DNA of 28,937 bases. Origin: JBBSHS01 sp038232515 (lineage in GTDB: Bacteria; Actinomycetota; Acidimicrobiia; Acidimicrobiales; JAUJNH01). Of the stretch, positions 26,671 to 28,937 are shown one piece after another. The stretch spans positions 1 to 28,937 of the forward strand of contig JBBSHS010000026.1 of assembly GCA_038232515.1 (NCBI GenBank), written 5' to 3'. The notes beneath the pieces were generated by a model that saw only the letters and a program-made list of their open reading frames with translations, made no database searches and was not told where the DNA came from. The position numbers and the translations under genes were made by a program. How positions within the stretch are numbered: position 1 is the stretch's first letter; each line of letters starts with the position of its first letter.

Positions 26671-28110
26671 ATGCTGCGCCTCCACGACACCGCCACCGGT
26701 CAGGTGAAGCCGCTCGTCCAGCGCCAGCCCGGCACGGTGACGATGTATGTGTGCGGCCCGACGGTGTACGGGCTGCCCCACCTCGGCCACGGGCGGGCGT
26801 CGCTGATCTACGACATCCTCCGCCGTTACCTGGAGTGGAGCGGTGTGGTGGTGCGCCACGTCTCCAACATCACCGACATCGACGACAAGATCATCAACCG
26901 GGCGCAGGCCGAAGACCGGTCCGCGGCCGAGGTGGCCCACCGATACGACGACGAGTGGTACCGGGCCATGGACAAGCTCGGCGTGCTGCGGCCCAACGCC
27001 GACCCCCATGCCACCGCCTTCGTTGAGTCGATGGTGGACATGGTCGCCGCTCTGGTCGACAAGGGCATCGCCTATGAGACCGGGGACGGCGTCTACTTCT
27101 CCGTCGCCGACGTCGACGGCTACGGGCTGTTGGCCGGCCAGCCCCTCGATTCGCTGCGGGCCGGCGAGCGGGTGGAGGTGGCGGTGGGCAAGCGTTCCGC
27201 CTTCGACTTCGTGTTGTGGAAGAAGGCCAAGCCGGGCGAGCCGTCGTGGCCGTCGCCGTGGGGCGCGGGCCGGCCCGGCTGGCACACCGAGTGCGTGGTC
27301 ATGAGCCTCGACCTGCTGGGCGACGGCTTCGACCTCCATGCCGGCGGCATCGAGCTCCGGTTCCCCCACCACGAGAACGAGCGGGCCCAGGCCGTGGCCC
27401 TCGGCCACGAGTTCGCCCGCCACTGGATGCACCACGCCTTCGTGGTCGACGCCGTCGGTGAGAAGATGTCCAAGTCGTCGGGCAACGTCAGCAACCTCGC
27501 CGAGCTGGTGGACCGCTACGACCCCCGCAGCTATCGGCTCCTCGTCCTCCAGAGCCACTACCGCTCACCGATGACGGTCACCGCCACGACGCTCGACCGG
27601 GCTGTGGCCACCCTGTCCAGTCTCGACGGCCTGCTCCGCCGGGCCGTCGACGCCGCCCTGCCCGTCGGCCCCTCGGCGCCCGTCGGCCCCTCGGCGCCCG
27701 TCGGCCCCTCGGCCGCCTCGGCCGCCTCGGCCGCCTCGGCCGCCTTGGTCGCCTCCCCGGCGCGGCGAGCGGCGTTCGTGGCCGCCATGGAGGATGACCT
27801 CGACACACCGCGGGCCCTGGCCCTGGTCTTCGAATGGGTCAAGGACGTCAACCGCCTGCTCGATGCCGGGGACCGGGACGGGGCCGCCCCCGTCCTGGCC
27901 GCGGTGGTCGACGCCCTCGGTGCCGTCGGCCTGGAGGTGGGTGGGGCCACCGATGTCGTCGACGACGCCAGCTCCGGCCTGGTGGCCCGTCGGGATGCGG
28001 CGCGGGCGGCCAGGGACTGGCCGGAGGCGGACCGCATGCGGGCCGAGTTGGAGACCGACGGCTGGGTGGTCGAGGACACTCCCGCGGGCACCAGGATCCA
28101 CCGGCGCTGA
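26671..28110 (+). CDS. cysS: Cysteinyl-tRNA synthetase
   Basis: A 479-residue class I synthetase charging tRNA-Cys. Zinc ligands match E. coli CysRS within one residue: Cys28 (MYVCGPTVY), Cys208 (WHTECVVMS), His233 and Glu237 (FPHHENE). HLGH is at residues 37-40 and KMSKS at 265-269. A low-complexity segment (residues 331 to about 360) made of three PVGPSA units and then Ala-Ser-Ala runs lies between the catalytic half and the C-terminal helical domain. The C-terminal RAARDWPEADRMRAELETDGWVVEDTP is typical of the family. ATG 26671 is fixed by the family N-terminus; the open frame extending back to 25288 overlaps valS and is not coding. It is not the MshC mycothiol ligase: the protein has the full tRNA-binding C-terminal region. 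Confidence 0.95.
   Translation: MLRLHDTATGQVKPLVQRQPGTVTMYVCGPTVYGLPHLGHGRASLIYDILRRYLEWSGVVVRHVSNITDIDDKIINRAQAEDRSAAEVAHRYDDEWYRAMDKLGVLRPNADPHATAFVESMVDMVAALVDKGIAYETGDGVYFSVADVDGYGLLAGQPLDSLRAGERVEVAVGKRSAFDFVLWKKAKPGEPSWPSPWGAGRPGWHTECVVMSLDLLGDGFDLHAGGIELRFPHHENERAQAVALGHEFARHWMHHAFVVDAVGEKMSKSSGNVSNLAELVDRYDPRSYRLLVLQSHYRSPMTVTATTLDRAVATLSSLDGLLRRAVDAALPVGPSAPVGPSAPVGPSAASAASAASAALVASPARRAAFVAAMEDDLDTPRALALVFEWVKDVNRLLDAGDRDGAAPVLAAVVDALGAVGLEVGGATDVVDDASSGLVARRDAARAARDWPEADRMRAELETDGWVVEDTPAGTRIHRR
27661..27743 (+). repeat. Tandem repeats inside cysS
   Basis: Three 18-bp units (CCCGTCGGCCCCTCGGCG; the third differs in its last base) occupy 27661-27714. They are followed by a run of 9-bp GCCTCGGCC-type units. 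All units are multiples of three, so copy-number changes keep the frame. Confidence 0.85.
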
Positions 28111-28179
28111 CCCAAGCGGGTTGGTGGTGGGAACGAAGTGCCGGGGTGGTGGCGTGCATCCCACGGCGCGGAACTGGAT

Positions 28180-28208
28180 TTGACGACGGCGCCGCCACCC
28201 CGTGTGCT
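28180..28208 (+). promoter_or_regulatory. Putative promoter for the leaderless MFS gene
   Basis: TTGACG (28180-28185) is followed after 17 bases by TGTGCT (28203-28208), which ends six bases before ATG 28215. The -10 differs from TANNNT at one position, but this is the best -35 and spacing in the window. Confidence 0.5.
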
Positions 28209-28214
28209 GGTCGC

Positions 28215-28937
28215 ATGGGCCGGGGCGCACGAGGCGCACGCCAGCGCACCCCGCTCCCGAACGGGTTCGCCACCATTTGGTCGTGCGTCGCCCTCGACCT
28301 CGTCGGCTTCGGCATCGTGCTACCGCTGCTGCCCATCTACAGCGAGCGGTTCGGGGCCACGGCCACCACCATCGGGCTCCTTGTGGCCGCCTATTCGCTG
28401 GCCCAGGCGGTGGCCTCGCCGTTGTTGGGCCGCCTGGCCGACCGGATCGGGCGCAAGCCCGTGCTGCTGATCTCGTTGGCCGGCACCGCCGTGGGAAGTC
28501 TCCTCACCGGCCTGGCCGGCGGCCTCGTGCTGCTGTTCGTGGGCCGCGTCGTCGACGGGTTGTCCGGGGGAAGCGTGTCCGTGGCCCAAGCGGCGGTGGC
28601 CGACGTGGCGTCGCCCGACGAGCGTCCCCGGCTGATGGGCCTGTTGGGCGCCGCCTTCGGCGTGGGCTTCGTGGTGGGACCGGCCCTCGGCGGACTGGGC
28701 GCCCTCGTCAGCCCGCGGCTGCCCTTCTTCATCGCCGCCGCCGTCGCCGGGGCCAACGCCATTTCAGCCGTTCGCCGTCTGCCCGAGACCCACCAGCGGG
28801 CCCGCACCCGCCGGTCGCCCCTATCAGTGGGCGGCGCTGAGCCGGACGTGGGCCGGCCGGCGGTCGGGGGCCCCGCCACCGGGGTGGGGGGGGGGGCCGC
28901 CGGGGCCGCCGCGCCGGCCGGGGGGGGTGGAGCCCCC
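28215..28937 (+). CDS. MFS transporter, N-terminal part (cut by the window end)
   Basis: The frame from ATG 28215 stays open to the window end (241 codons). It encodes six predicted membrane helices, starting with WSCVALDLVGFGIVLPLLPIY, and MFS motif A GRLADRIGRKP (residues 72-82) between helices 2 and 3. The order and the motif fit a drug-efflux-type MFS protein of the DHA1 group; the substrate is unknown. After the sixth helix (about residue 195) the sequence turns into a Gly/Ala/Pro-rich run coded by G homopolymers. This may be the central cytoplasmic loop, or unreliable sequence at a contig end. The C-terminal half is not in the window. Confidence 0.8.
   Translation, partial: MGRGARGARQRTPLPNGFATIWSCVALDLVGFGIVLPLLPIYSERFGATATTIGLLVAAYSLAQAVASPLLGRLADRIGRKPVLLISLAGTAVGSLLTGLAGGLVLLFVGRVVDGLSGGSVSVAQAAVADVASPDERPRLMGLLGAAFGVGFVVGPALGGLGALVSPRLPFFIAAAVAGANAISAVRRLPETHQRARTRRSPLSVGGAEPDVGRPAVGGPATGVGGGAAGAAAPAGGGGAP

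Overview
The window is 28.9 kb of very GC-rich, gene-dense DNA from an actinobacterium. The evidence is the coding pattern, frequent GTG starts, ATGA/GTGA gene overlaps, many apparently leaderless genes, an ergothioneine (egt) operon, an Rv3717-like peptidoglycan amidase, an archaeal/rickettsial-type valyl-tRNA synthetase and a secreted Tap-like peptidase lipoprotein. A deep-branching class such as Acidimicrobiia is plausible but not proven. No tRNA, rRNA, CRISPR array, transposase, integrase or phage gene was seen.

Layout. (1) 48-290: an 80-residue helical, ferritin-like small protein. (2) 439-8269, plus strand: four tightly coupled genes of the DUF2397/DUF2398/TIGR02680-SMC/DUF2399 type, a complete Wadjet (JetABCD) anti-plasmid defence operon. 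A bidirectional hairpin at 8385-8405 ends it. (3) 8414-10558: an acyl-CoA-dehydrogenase-like flavoenzyme (minus) divergent from a YdjA-type nitroreductase (plus). (4) 10569-12882: lipoprotein amidase (plus), DoxX membrane protein (minus), patatin phospholipase (plus). (5) 12945-15743: aconitase (plus), converging on (6) 15782-19548: egtA-egtB-egtD (minus), preceded by a putative 26-codon leaderless leader ORF with one Cys codon and alternative hairpins. (7) 19691-21374 (minus): a 2H-type RNA ligase/phosphoesterase followed by an orphan ModC-like ABC ATPase. (8) 21445-23948 (plus): alpha/beta hydrolase and Tap-like peptidase. (9) 24019-28110: divergent valS (minus) and cysS (plus). (10) 28215 to the end: an MFS transporter cut by the window edge, where the sequence becomes G-homopolymer-rich and may be unreliable.

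How the parts fit. The Jet proteins should form one SMC-kleisin-KITE complex with a Toprim-like nuclease that recognises and cuts small circular DNA. EgtA, EgtB and EgtD make ergothioneine from Cys, Glu, His and SAM; egtC and egtE are not adjacent. The other genes are housekeeping or envelope functions with their own promoters.

A recurring signal runs through the window. Nine starts (eight genes and the egt leader ORF) are preceded by TANNNT exactly 6 or 7 bases before ATG/GTG; a tenth gene has a one-base variant with a good -35 box. This is what leaderless transcription should look like, and it also moves the jetA start to GTG 439. The most novel candidate is the Cys-containing leader ORF in front of egtA. 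The defence operon is a known type.
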